Assembly: GCA_030431355.1 (NCBI GenBank)
Contig: JAUIJG010000105.1
Location: 1 to 13,578, forward strand
Source of the DNA: a bacterium
Lineage (GTDB): Bacteria; Cyanobacteriota; Vampirovibrionia; Obscuribacterales; Obscuribacteraceae
Reading direction: 5' to 3'
Length of the DNA: 13,578 nucleotides
Shown here: positions 1-6,224 of the stretch, one piece after another
Position numbering within the stretch: position 1 is the stretch's first letter
Layout of the letters: every line of letters starts with the position of its first letter
Notes under the pieces: generated by a model
Told to the model about the DNA's origin: nothing
Databases searched by the model: none
Seen by the model: only the letters and a program-made list of their open reading frames with translations
Translations under genes and position numbers: made by a program

Positions 1-1
1 T

Positions 2-517
2 TCGGCCAATGAAAGCCGATCCGGTGAGATCGCTAAACTCTATGCTTTGATGTCCGTCTGTGCCGCCGCAAGGGCAGACAATGCTTCCGCCTATGAAAAT
101 ATAGGAGCGGCACTCGAAGAGCTTAAGAAAGTGGAAGATGACGGGAACCAGAAGCTTGTTTACACAGAGCTTGGCCATGCCGCCCAAATATTGGGAGACA
201 GGGGCGATTCGACCAGATATTTTACCCTTGCCGAGAACTTCTCAAAATCCCAGGGGCAGAAGAAAGCACCCTACAGGTATCTGCCCCAGTATTTGATTGT
301 TTTGTTGGCGCTTCCATATCTGTCCGTGCCGTTGAAATTGTTTGTGGTTGGCTCGGTGGAGCGCAACTGGCAGGAGATGCTCGCTTTTGTCTCCGATGAG
401 GAAGAATACGAAAGCCTGCTCGATGACCTGACTGTTATAAGTTTGTACCAGAGAAAGTATGAACAGGGCCAGCACTTCAGCACAGAGCTTGTCGGCCTGG
501 CAAGAGAAATGGAGTGA
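2..517 (+). CDS. Hypothetical protein, 3' part (TPR-like helical region plus possible membrane segment)
   Basis: The reading frame is open from the first bases of the window, so the true start lies upstream and only the last 171 residues are seen. The ATG near position 50 is probably internal. The first half is Ala/Glu/Lys-rich and looks all-helical, with spacing reminiscent of tetratricopeptide repeats (segments such as AYENIGAALEELKK and YTELGHAAQILGDRGD), but I cannot assign a clear repeat consensus. A hydrophobic stretch (YLPQYLIVLLALPYLSVPLK, about 85-105 residues into the visible part) could be a membrane helix. It is followed by an acidic helical tail. The gene stops with TGA inside a perfect hairpin and converges on the beta-helix gene. 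Function unknown; that it is a real gene is fairly likely from length and codon use. Confidence 0.6.
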   Translation, partial: SANESRSGEIAKLYALMSVCAAARADNASAYENIGAALEELKKVEDDGNQKLVYTELGHAAQILGDRGDSTRYFTLAENFSKSQGQKKAPYRYLPQYLIVLLALPYLSVPLKLFVVGSVERNWQEMLAFVSDEEEYESLLDDLTVISLYQRKYEQGQHFSTELVGLAREME

Positions 518-539
518 GAGCGGAATTGCTTCCGCTCTC
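516..539. terminator. Perfect hairpin between convergent genes
   Basis: GAGAGCGGAA (516-525) pairs perfectly with TTCCGCTCTC (530-539) around a TTGC loop, giving a 10-bp GC-rich stem that overlaps the TGA of the upstream gene. Neither side has a T-run, so this is not a textbook intrinsic terminator. Its place between two converging genes fits a bidirectional terminator or a 3'-end stabilising hairpin. Confidence 0.5.
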
Positions 540-568
540 GGAGAATACAGGGCTCTCGGTTAAAGCTG

Positions 569-2011
569 CTATCTTCTTGCCAGCATTCCCGACCTTCCGT
601 GCCTGCTGCCGAACATGTTGGCTCGTTTCACATATCTTGTGCCGGCACCCCGGGCGGGCGACTTGGGCGAAAGGATGAAGTTGGTGTTTGCCATTGTGTT
701 GAACGATACATCATCGGGAATGGACGCAACAGCGCTCCAGAAAAGATGGTCGGTCAATGTGGATGCCAGAGCGGTGGTATTGCCGGTGACATGATATTGA
801 TAGTTTCTGCGAGATGTCAGATTGCTGGATTCGCTGAAGCCGACAACACCGCCGTAGAAGATGCTGTTGGAGATATAGAATTTTGCGGTATTGCCTCCGC
901 GGATGTTCGACCGTGTGTTAGGCTGCGGGTAGAAGATGTCATAACATCCTACTGTTCCATATGTCCTCTCGCATCTGGATCTCAAACCTAATGGGTTGGT
1001 GGTGGTGGTGAATGAGGTGACATTGCGAAGTATGATTCGCGTATTTGTATTTCTTGAGCTGGCTGTAAAATTGGTCTGCTTGGCGTTGAGCATTAAGCTT
1101 TCGGCAAGGTATAGACCGCCTGCATTGCCGAGAAAACGAACACCGCTGTTCAGTCCGGGACCGATGGCGCTGTAATAGACTCTATCGAGGCCGACGGCGG
1201 CGCTTCCATTGTTCATGGGATTGTCCGAGCGGAAGTCGAATCCGTCGGAGAATCCGTTGTCTTCGTTGTATACCCAGCATGAGGTAAAGTAGCAAGGCAA
1301 GCTACCGGCGCCGGTTCTATTTCTGATGACGTTTCTACCGCCATTGTCGTGTACATTCAGATTGTGGAATCTGTGTCTGCCTCCGTTTACTACCAGTCCG
1401 CCGAAGTCGTTTAAGAAGTTGTGTTGACCGTTCTTTTTGATCTCTATGTTGTTCAATAGAACATTTTGAGTGTCTTCTTTGATTTTTACTCCGACCAGGG
1501 CATGGTCCGACACTTGTATCCCACATCTGCGGTTGCCTGTAATCTGGATGTTGGAGCCGTTTATCTCTATGCCTGGTGGATGTTTCGGATACTGCGCGTG
1601 GGCAGGTTGCCCCGAGGGAAAAGAGATAGGATTATTGATACCGGAAATGATGACATTGCCTGAGTGGTGGGGGTGTCTACTCTGGGTCACTGATACCGGA
1701 TTGTTTTGCGCGCCGCTAACAGGAATGACAAGCCTGGTATGATATGTGGTGCTGCGTCTGCCGCCGTCAATTACTACGGTGTCGCCTGCTTCTATCAGGT
1801 TCCAGTTGATCTGGTCCAATTCGTTCCAGGCTTGTTTCCAGTTGCTACCGTCCCCGTTGGAGCCAGACGGAGATACATAGTAGTTCTTTGCCTCCACCGG
1901 TTGAGAGAACACCAAAAGACCAAGTGCCAGGAGGGCGGATGCAGATAGCATTTTTCGCTTGCTTCCCGTGTTTCGTTTATTCTTGCCAGTGCTCTTGTCG
2001 GCTCGTATCAT
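569..2011 (-). CDS. Secreted right-handed parallel beta-helix repeat protein
   Basis: This 480-residue protein starts with a basic n-region (K/R-rich, residues 2-20), a hydrophobic core (MLSASALLALGLLVF, 21-35) and a likely signal peptidase I site after PVEA (residue 41), so it should be exported. The mature N-terminus (NYYVSPSGSNGDGSNWKQAW, then GDTVVIDGG near 76-84) is the usual opening of DUF1565/pectate-lyase-like beta-helix proteins. The body is rich in N, G, S and short beta-strand runs such as NVLLNNIEI and RFHNLNVHDN, as expected of helix coils. No catalytic residues, C-terminal anchor or sorting signal could be identified, so it may be a polysaccharide lyase, an adhesin or a structural wall/matrix protein. 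ATG 2011 is preceded by GGAGG (2020-2024, 8-nt spacer). An 11-bp-phased TTCAC array lies just upstream. Confidence 0.8.
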   Translation of the reverse strand: MIRADKSTGKNKRNTGSKRKMLSASALLALGLLVFSQPVEAKNYYVSPSGSNGDGSNWKQAWNELDQINWNLIEAGDTVVIDGGRRSTTYHTRLVIPVSGAQNNPVSVTQSRHPHHSGNVIISGINNPISFPSGQPAHAQYPKHPPGIEINGSNIQITGNRRCGIQVSDHALVGVKIKEDTQNVLLNNIEIKKNGQHNFLNDFGGLVVNGGRHRFHNLNVHDNGGRNVIRNRTGAGSLPCYFTSCWVYNEDNGFSDGFDFRSDNPMNNGSAAVGLDRVYYSAIGPGLNSGVRFLGNAGGLYLAESLMLNAKQTNFTASSRNTNTRIILRNVTSFTTTTNPLGLRSRCERTYGTVGCYDIFYPQPNTRSNIRGGNTAKFYISNSIFYGGVVGFSESSNLTSRRNYQYHVTGNTTALASTLTDHLFWSAVASIPDDVSFNTMANTNFILSPKSPARGAGTRYVKRANMFGSRHGRSGMLARR

Positions 2012-2066
2012 TATAGGTGCCTCCGAATTGGTGCTGCGGGGAGAGAGGTTTTATGGTTGGAACAGC

Positions 2067-2072
2067 ATTGTA
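2067..2072 (-). promoter_or_regulatory. Candidate -10 box for the beta-helix gene
   Basis: On the minus strand TACAAT (2072 down to 2067) matches TATAAT at five of six positions. It lies about 55 bases before the ATG. No good -35 hexamer is present; that position is filled by the TTCAC repeats, as in activator-dependent promoters of PhoB/PhoP type. Confidence 0.4.
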
Positions 2073-2082
2073 GGTGATACTA

Positions 2083-2152
2083 CGTGAAACCAAGGTGAAG
2101 GTATCGTGAAGCTAGCGTGAAAGATCCATGAAACTTGCGTGAAGTCAGTGAA
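2083..2152 (-). promoter_or_regulatory. Array of TTCAC boxes at 11-bp steps (response-regulator-like operator)
   Basis: Reading the plus strand, GTGAA starts at 2084, 2095, 2106 and 2117, ATGAA at 2128 and GTGAA at 2139: six boxes at exactly 11-bp steps, with another at 2148 off register. On the gene strand these are TTCAC(G/C) hexamers separated by 5 nt. Only the TTCAC cores are conserved and the spacers differ, so this is not a simple tandem duplication. The geometry resembles PhoP/PhoB (OmpR-family) direct-repeat sites, where dimers bind the same helix face. The proximal box ends about 11 nt upstream of the candidate -10. The same arrangement occurs upstream of the TadG-like gene. Confidence 0.6.
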
Positions 2153-2165
2153 TACGCTTTTGATA

Positions 2166-2191
2166 TTGGCTTTTAATGTTGGCTTTTAATG
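2166..2191. repeat. 13-bp tandem duplication
   Basis: TTGGCTTTTAATG occurs twice head to tail (2166-2178 and 2179-2191). It lies between the TTCAC array and the end of the TadE-like gene. No function is evident. Confidence 0.6.
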
Positions 2192-2262
2192 AGTGTTTTG
2201 TGGCATAGACAGATTACTGCCCGGAGCATTTGGTGGCAGAGTAAAACTTAAGAAGCTATGGG

Positions 2263-2820
2263 TTATCGGGTCAGAATTTCAGGGTGCTCTGTCGAGCGGT
2301 ACGTGACAATACTGATCGGCGTCGGCTCGCAGACAATAGGAAGATTCCCAACTAGGGGGATTGCGCGAAGGTCCACCACCGGAGAAGAGACAAAATTTGT
2401 GGTGACTCTGTATCTGTAGATGCCGTTCTCTGTCATAGCTGAAGGAGTCTCTTTGTCTAGCCGTCTTTGTTTGAGTAGGTTGTTGAATTCAATGAGCTTC
2501 TCATTGCCTTTGAGGTCTTCCACCGCAATTTCCAATTTTATGGACTTCTCTCTATCGGGTGAGACTCTAAAGGCTCTCAGGCTGCCTGAGTTTTTTAGGT
2601 CAAGTTTTGTCTTCTCCATCGCCTTTTCCAGGCTCTCCAGATTCTGTTCGTTGGAGAGCCTATCGGCGATGCTGTAGGAGGTCGATTGCGCCAGGGCGTA
2701 GGAGGCGGCAAAGCTTACTATATTGAGGCAGGGTATTAAGATGCAGAAAAAGAAAGCTGTGAAGCAAGCTGCAAACTCCGGTATGGTCGCGCCATCTCTT
2801 TTTCGATTCCTATTCTTCAT
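2263..2820 (-). CDS. TadE-like pseudopilin
   Basis: This is a 185-residue single-pass membrane protein. The basic leader MKNRNRKRDG is followed by ATIPEF and a hydrophobic helix to about residue 40. Gly10 followed by Glu at +5 (Glu15) reproduces the type IVb prepilin peptidase cleavage pattern seen in TadE/TadF pseudopilins, which act with Flp/Tad pilus or related secretion machines. The rest is predicted periplasmic or extracellular and shows no known domain. The ATG has a strong AGGAGG 9 nt upstream, lying inside the end of the preceding TadG-like gene. The TAG of that gene is only 2 nt before this ATG, so the two are almost certainly co-transcribed and translationally coupled. No tad ATPase, prepilin peptidase or Flp pilin gene is visible, so the partner machine must be elsewhere. 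Confidence 0.7.
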   Translation of the reverse strand: MKNRNRKRDGATIPEFAACFTAFFFCILIPCLNIVSFAASYALAQSTSYSIADRLSNEQNLESLEKAMEKTKLDLKNSGSLRAFRVSPDREKSIKLEIAVEDLKGNEKLIEFNNLLKQRRLDKETPSAMTENGIYRYRVTTNFVSSPVVDLRAIPLVGNLPIVCEPTPISIVTYRSTEHPEILTR

Positions 2821-2822
2821 CT

Positions 2823-4535
2823 CTAAAAGCCTCCTTCAAGAGGGCTTTTGGCCAGGCTCAAATGATGGGGGGAGGAAATCTCTATTTCTACGGCTAGTCT
2901 GGATTGGTCGTATCGACTGCCGGCTTTGGTTGCGAAGCGAGCTTGTGAATTAAAGCGGCTTTCTCTTTTTGTCAGGGTCTTGAGTTCATTGATATAAGCG
3001 ATTGAAGCCATCGCCTGGCCTGCGTGTTTGCCACCATTTAGAGTGCCGAGTCTATGTACTTGATCTCTTAGTTTAAAAGTCCAGCAGTATTGTGAGGATT
3101 GGATAGAGTTCAAGCTGAGGCAGTATAGTTGATTCTCCTGGGTTATTTGATTTCTGAAAGGGACTGTTTTGGGTTTAATGAATTGAGCTTTCCCGTTGTC
3201 GTCGAAGCCCAAAAGTAGAGTTCTTGATGGGCAGGATGAAAGTTCACTTTCTATATTCGAGTCTAAGATCGCGATAGCGGATTCTATATCCGCGTTTAGA
3301 TGGGCTGCACGGATCCAGTCTAGATATGCTCTTGTGAAAGCAGCACGAACAGTCGTTTGCGGCTTGTCTATATCAGGCTTGAGAGTCGCTTTCGCTTCCT
3401 GGGGGAAGTCTCCACCGATTGGCGTGAAGGCTGGAATTTTGTTGTTAAGGGATTGCGCGGTGAGGAGATCCCGCAAGGTTTTAACATGTTCCGGTAGTCC
3501 GTGTGGTAGCGATAGCGCCATTAGCGGTGGCTTTGTTTTATCTTCCATATGGAAAGGCTGAGCGCAGGCTCTTAACTTGAAGCTGTTTACGGATTCAACC
3601 GACTGCGCTTTCGGGGAGCTAAGTGTAACTTCCTCAGATTGTTCTGTTCCTGCTCTCTTATGCAAAACTGCTGTCAGCCTTACTATGGAGCAAACCTGTT
3701 CTCCGTTTCCGTGACAGAATTTTTCCGGCGCCAGAAGACCGGACTGTTCTCCAAGACCGGCAAAATAGAATGATTCACCCTTTACTGGTAGATTGACAAA
3801 TGCAGGAGTTCTCTGCGAGCTTTTCCTTCTTTTGCATTGCGGCTTTTCTATTGAGAAAGATATCCTTGTATTAGTGGTGCTGGCACCGTTCAAATAACCC
3901 AGGTCGGCGGCTAGGCTTTCCAGTTTGTATCCGCCTTCTTTAAGTAGCTCTCTTGTGTTTTCTGAAAATACTCTTCCGGCTTCACCCATAGGATCTACCG
4001 AGTTTCCATCAATGTCTCTAGAGTTTGGTTTGTCTGATGCAAGGGTTTTTCGCAGGTAATCTTCCAGGTCTCTCTGGGCGCGTTTGGCCTCTCTCACGTC
4101 GACCATTGCACATCCTATAGCTTCGGTGGTGCCTATGGCGTGAGCCAAAATCAGTTCTTGTCTTGTCGTGCCGATAATAGTATTGATGCCAGTTACCGGT
4201 AGAGGTTCGTTGTCACCGGCCATGGTGTCGCTGCCGATGGGGGGATGGTCGGTGAGTGATATGTAGCCCCAGTATGGATCGTTAATAACTATTTGTGAGA
4301 GGTTATTGGCGCAGGTGAGAGCCGCTGCTTCCAGGGCATGTTTGACGCGATGCTGACAGATGGCGTCTAGCGTTATGCTGGCGCCTGTGTAGAAAACGCC
4401 AATTAATAGAGCAATCAGCCCCACATACAGAACATACAGATTGCCCTTCTGATTCCTTCCTTTGCTTTTGATTGTTTTTGGCTTCGGAGTGTACATGGTT
4501 TGTTTTTGGCGTGCTGCTTTGAATTCACCTCTCAA
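2823..4535 (-). CDS. TadG-like pilus-assembly/surface protein
   Basis: The N-terminus is basic with RNQKGN at about 28-32, then one hydrophobic helix (LYVLYVGLIALLIGVFYTGA, about 33-52), then an amphipathic segment (QHRVKHALEAAALTCANNL). This is the layout of the TadG-like N-terminal domain, in which a QxAADAAALA-like helix follows the membrane anchor. The remaining 500 or so residues are probably outside the membrane and contain scattered cysteines (for example FCHGNGEQVC, and YC...YC near the C-terminus) that could form disulfides; I see no VWA metal-binding motif. The longest frame uses TTG at 4535, which sits in a hairpin loop. ATG at 4496 (residue 14 of the long form) is an alternative, but neither has a clear Shine-Dalgarno site. 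It forms an operon with the TadE-like gene downstream. Confidence 0.65.
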   Translation of the reverse strand: MRGEFKAARQKQTMYTPKPKTIKSKGRNQKGNLYVLYVGLIALLIGVFYTGASITLDAICQHRVKHALEAAALTCANNLSQIVINDPYWGYISLTDHPPIGSDTMAGDNEPLPVTGINTIIGTTRQELILAHAIGTTEAIGCAMVDVREAKRAQRDLEDYLRKTLASDKPNSRDIDGNSVDPMGEAGRVFSENTRELLKEGGYKLESLAADLGYLNGASTTNTRISFSIEKPQCKRRKSSQRTPAFVNLPVKGESFYFAGLGEQSGLLAPEKFCHGNGEQVCSIVRLTAVLHKRAGTEQSEEVTLSSPKAQSVESVNSFKLRACAQPFHMEDKTKPPLMALSLPHGLPEHVKTLRDLLTAQSLNNKIPAFTPIGGDFPQEAKATLKPDIDKPQTTVRAAFTRAYLDWIRAAHLNADIESAIAILDSNIESELSSCPSRTLLLGFDDNGKAQFIKPKTVPFRNQITQENQLYCLSLNSIQSSQYCWTFKLRDQVHRLGTLNGGKHAGQAMASIAYINELKTLTKRESRFNSQARFATKAGSRYDQSRLAVEIEISSPHHLSLAKSPLEGGF

Positions 4536-4549
4536 TAAAGAGGGTGAAT
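4523..4549 (-). promoter_or_regulatory. Hairpin over the putative TTG start of the TadG-like gene
   Basis: ATTCACC (4523-4529) pairs with GGTGAAT (4543-4549) and TCT (4530-4532) with AGA (4539-4541), with one bulged G. In the transcript the TTG lies in the loop edge and the purine-rich GAGAGGTGAA lies in the stem. It could modulate translation, or be a dyad operator at the DNA level. Confidence 0.35.
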
Positions 4550-4667
4550 ATCATTCGGGAGATGAATCAATAACAATATGTTCCGGGCAGGCGCCATGGA
4601 TTTGACGCGCACCAGAATGTGGCTGTGCTAGGGGAAAAGACTATTCGTCTAGTCTGGACCCAAGTAT

Positions 4668-4694
4668 ATGAATGTAGCGTGAAGTTATTGTGAA
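4668..4694 (-). promoter_or_regulatory. Second 11-bp-phased TTCAC array, upstream of the TadG-like gene
   Basis: Plus-strand ATGAA (4668), GTGAA (4679) and GTGAA (4690) are exactly 11 bp apart. On the gene strand they read TTCAC-AATAA-cTTCAC-GCTAC-aTTCAT, matching the array before the beta-helix gene. It lies 130-160 bases upstream of the gene start. No convincing -10 follows. Confidence 0.5.
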
Positions 4695-4710
4695 AAGTCA
4701 GGAGGTGATT

Positions 4711-4779
4711 TCAGAGTCCCCGAGGAGCTAGCTTCAGAATCCCCGAGGAGCTAGCTTCAGAATCCCCGAGGAGCTAGCT
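4711..4779. repeat. Three tandem copies of a 23-bp repeat
   Basis: Units at 4711-4733, 4734-4756 and 4757-4779 read TCAGARTCCCCGAGGAGCTA then GCT. Units 2 and 3 are identical; unit 1 differs at one base. Each holds the palindrome GCTAGC, and the last copy runs into GAGCTAGCTC. The unit length is not a multiple of 3, which argues against coding use. Confidence 0.85.
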
Positions 4780-4808
4780 CTAGCTTACTATTTAGGTTGT
4801 TGGTGCGG

Positions 4809-5060
4809 AGTGGCATAAAGCGGCGGAGTCGGAGAGGAATATGCCAGATTGGCATAGGAATTGGCAGATCTGTATGCCAAAGTGGCATAAAGCGGCGGAG
4901 TCGGAGAGGAATATGCCAGATTGGCATAGGAATTGGCGGATCTGTATGCCAAAGTGGAATAAAGCGGCGGGGTCGGAGAGGAATATGCCAGATTGGCATA
5001 GGAATTGGCAGATCTGTATGCCAAAGTGGCATAAAGCGGCGGAGTCGGAGAGGAATATGC
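4809..5060. repeat. Array of 72-bp repeats containing paired TATGCCA-N3-TGGCATA palindromes
   Basis: Full units start at 4809, 4881 and 4953, with a half unit at 5025-5060, and only three substitutions are seen (4938, 4958, 4971). Each unit holds two 17-bp inverted repeats, TATGCCA-N3-TGGCATA: 4840-4856, 4873-4889, 4912-4928, 4945-4961 (one arm mutated), 4984-5000 and 5017-5033. Centre spacing alternates 33 and 39 bp. Because 72 is divisible by 3, many frames stay open by default. The array ends 6 bp from the stop of the PLD-HTH gene and, with the 23-bp repeats, fills much of the 531-bp gap 4536-5066. Confidence 0.9.
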
Positions 5061-5066
5061 TAAATT

Positions 5067-5981
5067 TCACTCACCATTGGTAATGTCATGGTCTCGACTA
5101 TTGACTATTATGCTAGATACCGAAGGAACTGCACTCTTTGGTATCAGCATCAGTTTGAGATCTAGCGCATTCGCTAAGTTCTCCAAGTCTGTTAGAGCCA
5201 ACTTCCGTGTTCCTTTCTCCAGCTTGCACAATTTGCTTTGGGAAATCCCTACTTCTCTTGCGAGTTGTTCTTGATTCAGCTTAGCTAAAGTTCGATTGAA
5301 TATTAACTGATTCAGTAAGAAACTAGGCTGTTTGTTCTTGCGGTTTTCAGCTTCCTTGCTCGTTAGTTTTGAGTAGTTGTTTTTGCAGGCGTCACAGTTA
5401 TCCAGCTGATGGAGTTTTCTTGCACGAGTTGCCTCATCTTTACTGTTCCAACGCCTCATTCTTTCTTTTGATCTTGAATGGCTCAGTATATTGAGGCTGC
5501 CCTCCCATAGAATTTTGTCGTCTACTACCGCTAACTTTTCATGTATGCCTTTGCGTGTATTTACATGGATGCCATGATTTCTAATTGTTTTCATAAGAGT
5601 GCACGTCTCTTGTATCTTGTTATTTTTTCTCTCCTCATTGTCTGAAGTGGAATTATCATTGCTGGGAACGTTGCCATTAATCCAGGGCTCCTGGGTGAAA
5701 ATACATATGGCGATGTTTCTTTCTGCTGCTTGTCCAAGGTGCTCAAGCAGATAGTTCACTCTTGCAGGAGTCAGGAAGGGACTTTGTATTATTATTCGTG
5801 TCTGGGAATCGGCAATGTCCTGTAAGAAGGGCTTCCAGAAGGTGTCCTGATTGTACACAGATGAAATTGCATTCTCGTTCATTCTGATTTGCGGCTCTCC
5901 TCTCAAGAATTTTGTGACTACTACATAAGCTGCTTGAGTCCATTTTCGCAGGATCAGAATCATCTTTTGGGCGCTCCACAC
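5067..5981 (-). CDS. PLD-family (HKD) nuclease domain fused to HipB/XRE-like helix-turn-helix
   Basis: This 304-residue protein has two parts. Residues about 40-175 form a phospholipase D-like domain: RIIIQSPFLTPARVNYLLEH (62-81), then HEKLAVVDDKILWEGSLN with H147, K149, D154, G161, S162 and N164, which is the full HxKx4Dx6GSxN signature. Only one HKD copy is present, so a dimer would be needed for catalysis, as known for Nuc and BfiI. The motif style (ILWEGSLNILSH) resembles PLD domains attached to some superfamily-I helicases. Residues about 225-281 are an XRE HTH (NQEQLAREVGISQSKLCKLE) ending ALDLKLMLIP, like HipB-type antitoxins. A CDAC pair (196-199) lies between. The start is uncertain: GTG 5981 lacks a Shine-Dalgarno site, and ATG 5963 (residue 7) and ATG 5882 (residue 34) are alternatives. 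It is probably a DNA-targeted nuclease or a regulator. The frame stays open past the TGA through the 72-bp repeats. Confidence 0.75.
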   Translation of the reverse strand: MWSAQKMILILRKWTQAAYVVVTKFLRGEPQIRMNENAISSVYNQDTFWKPFLQDIADSQTRIIIQSPFLTPARVNYLLEHLGQAAERNIAICIFTQEPWINGNVPSNDNSTSDNEERKNNKIQETCTLMKTIRNHGIHVNTRKGIHEKLAVVDDKILWEGSLNILSHSRSKERMRRWNSKDEATRARKLHQLDNCDACKNNYSKLTSKEAENRKNKQPSFLLNQLIFNRTLAKLNQEQLAREVGISQSKLCKLEKGTRKLALTDLENLANALDLKLMLIPKSAVPSVSSIIVNSRDHDITNGE

Positions 5982-6025
5982 TGTTTAGAACTGCATAGTT
6001 CCGCAAGACGGTATTGCATATTTTT

Positions 6026-6063
6026 GCGATTTTTTCTTGAGTTAGCGAATTTTATCTTGAGTA
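6026..6063. repeat. Two imperfect 19-bp direct repeats upstream of the PLD-HTH gene
   Basis: GCGATTTTTTCTTGAGTTA (6026-6044) is followed directly by GCGAATTTTATCTTGAGTA (6045-6063). They sit 45-82 bases before the GTG of the PLD-HTH gene and upstream of hypB. They could be an operator for the HTH domain; no direct support beyond position. Confidence 0.5.
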
Positions 6064-6136
6064 TGTATGAGATTGTTTTGCGTTTTGGCTGAAGTGAAAT
6101 TGGAAATACTTCTGTATCAAACGTTGCTTTATAAAC

Positions 6137-6142
6137 TATAAT
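6137..6142 (+). promoter_or_regulatory. Candidate -10 box for hypB
   Basis: A perfect TATAAT lies 82 bases before the hypB ATG, but no good -35 is seen at the right distance. A second weak possibility is TTGACC (6152-6157) with TATCTG (6173-6178), spacer 15. The 243-bp gap 5982-6224 must hold divergent promoters for hypB and the PLD-HTH gene. Confidence 0.3.
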
Positions 6143-6224
6143 TGGCTTGTGTTGACCATATTGATTTTCAGCTATCTGCTCTATGTTTGATTGCTGAAGT
6201 AAAGATGAAGTTCAAGAGGGTGTT

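Noticed and set aside
599..1948. Long plus-strand open frames opposite the beta-helix gene
   Set aside because: They overlap a well-supported secreted protein on the other strand, have no recognisable domain, and change frame across the region.
4809..5060. CRISPR array
   Set aside because: The repeats are contiguous 72-bp units with no unique spacers, and no cas gene is present.
4536..5066. Insertion sequence remnant or MITE
   Set aside because: The gap has tandem repeats but no single pair of terminal inverted repeats, target-site duplication or transposase fragment.
5067..5069. Genome-wide recoding of TGA, to explain the open frame beyond the PLD-HTH stop
   Set aside because: The first gene and hypC both end naturally at TGA with normal protein lengths or couplings, so TGA is a stop in this genome.
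4841..5083. Plus-strand frame encoding an 80-residue MPDWH...-repeat peptide with purine-rich sequence before each ATG
   Set aside because: The 72-bp unit keeps nearly every frame open. In this frame all three unit-to-unit substitutions change the residue, and the GGAGAGG-ATG spacing of 3 nt is too short.
6191..6211. Two TGAAG words 11 bp apart just before hypB
   Set aside because: Only two short words, lacking the TTCAC core context and overlapping the translation-initiation region; likely chance.
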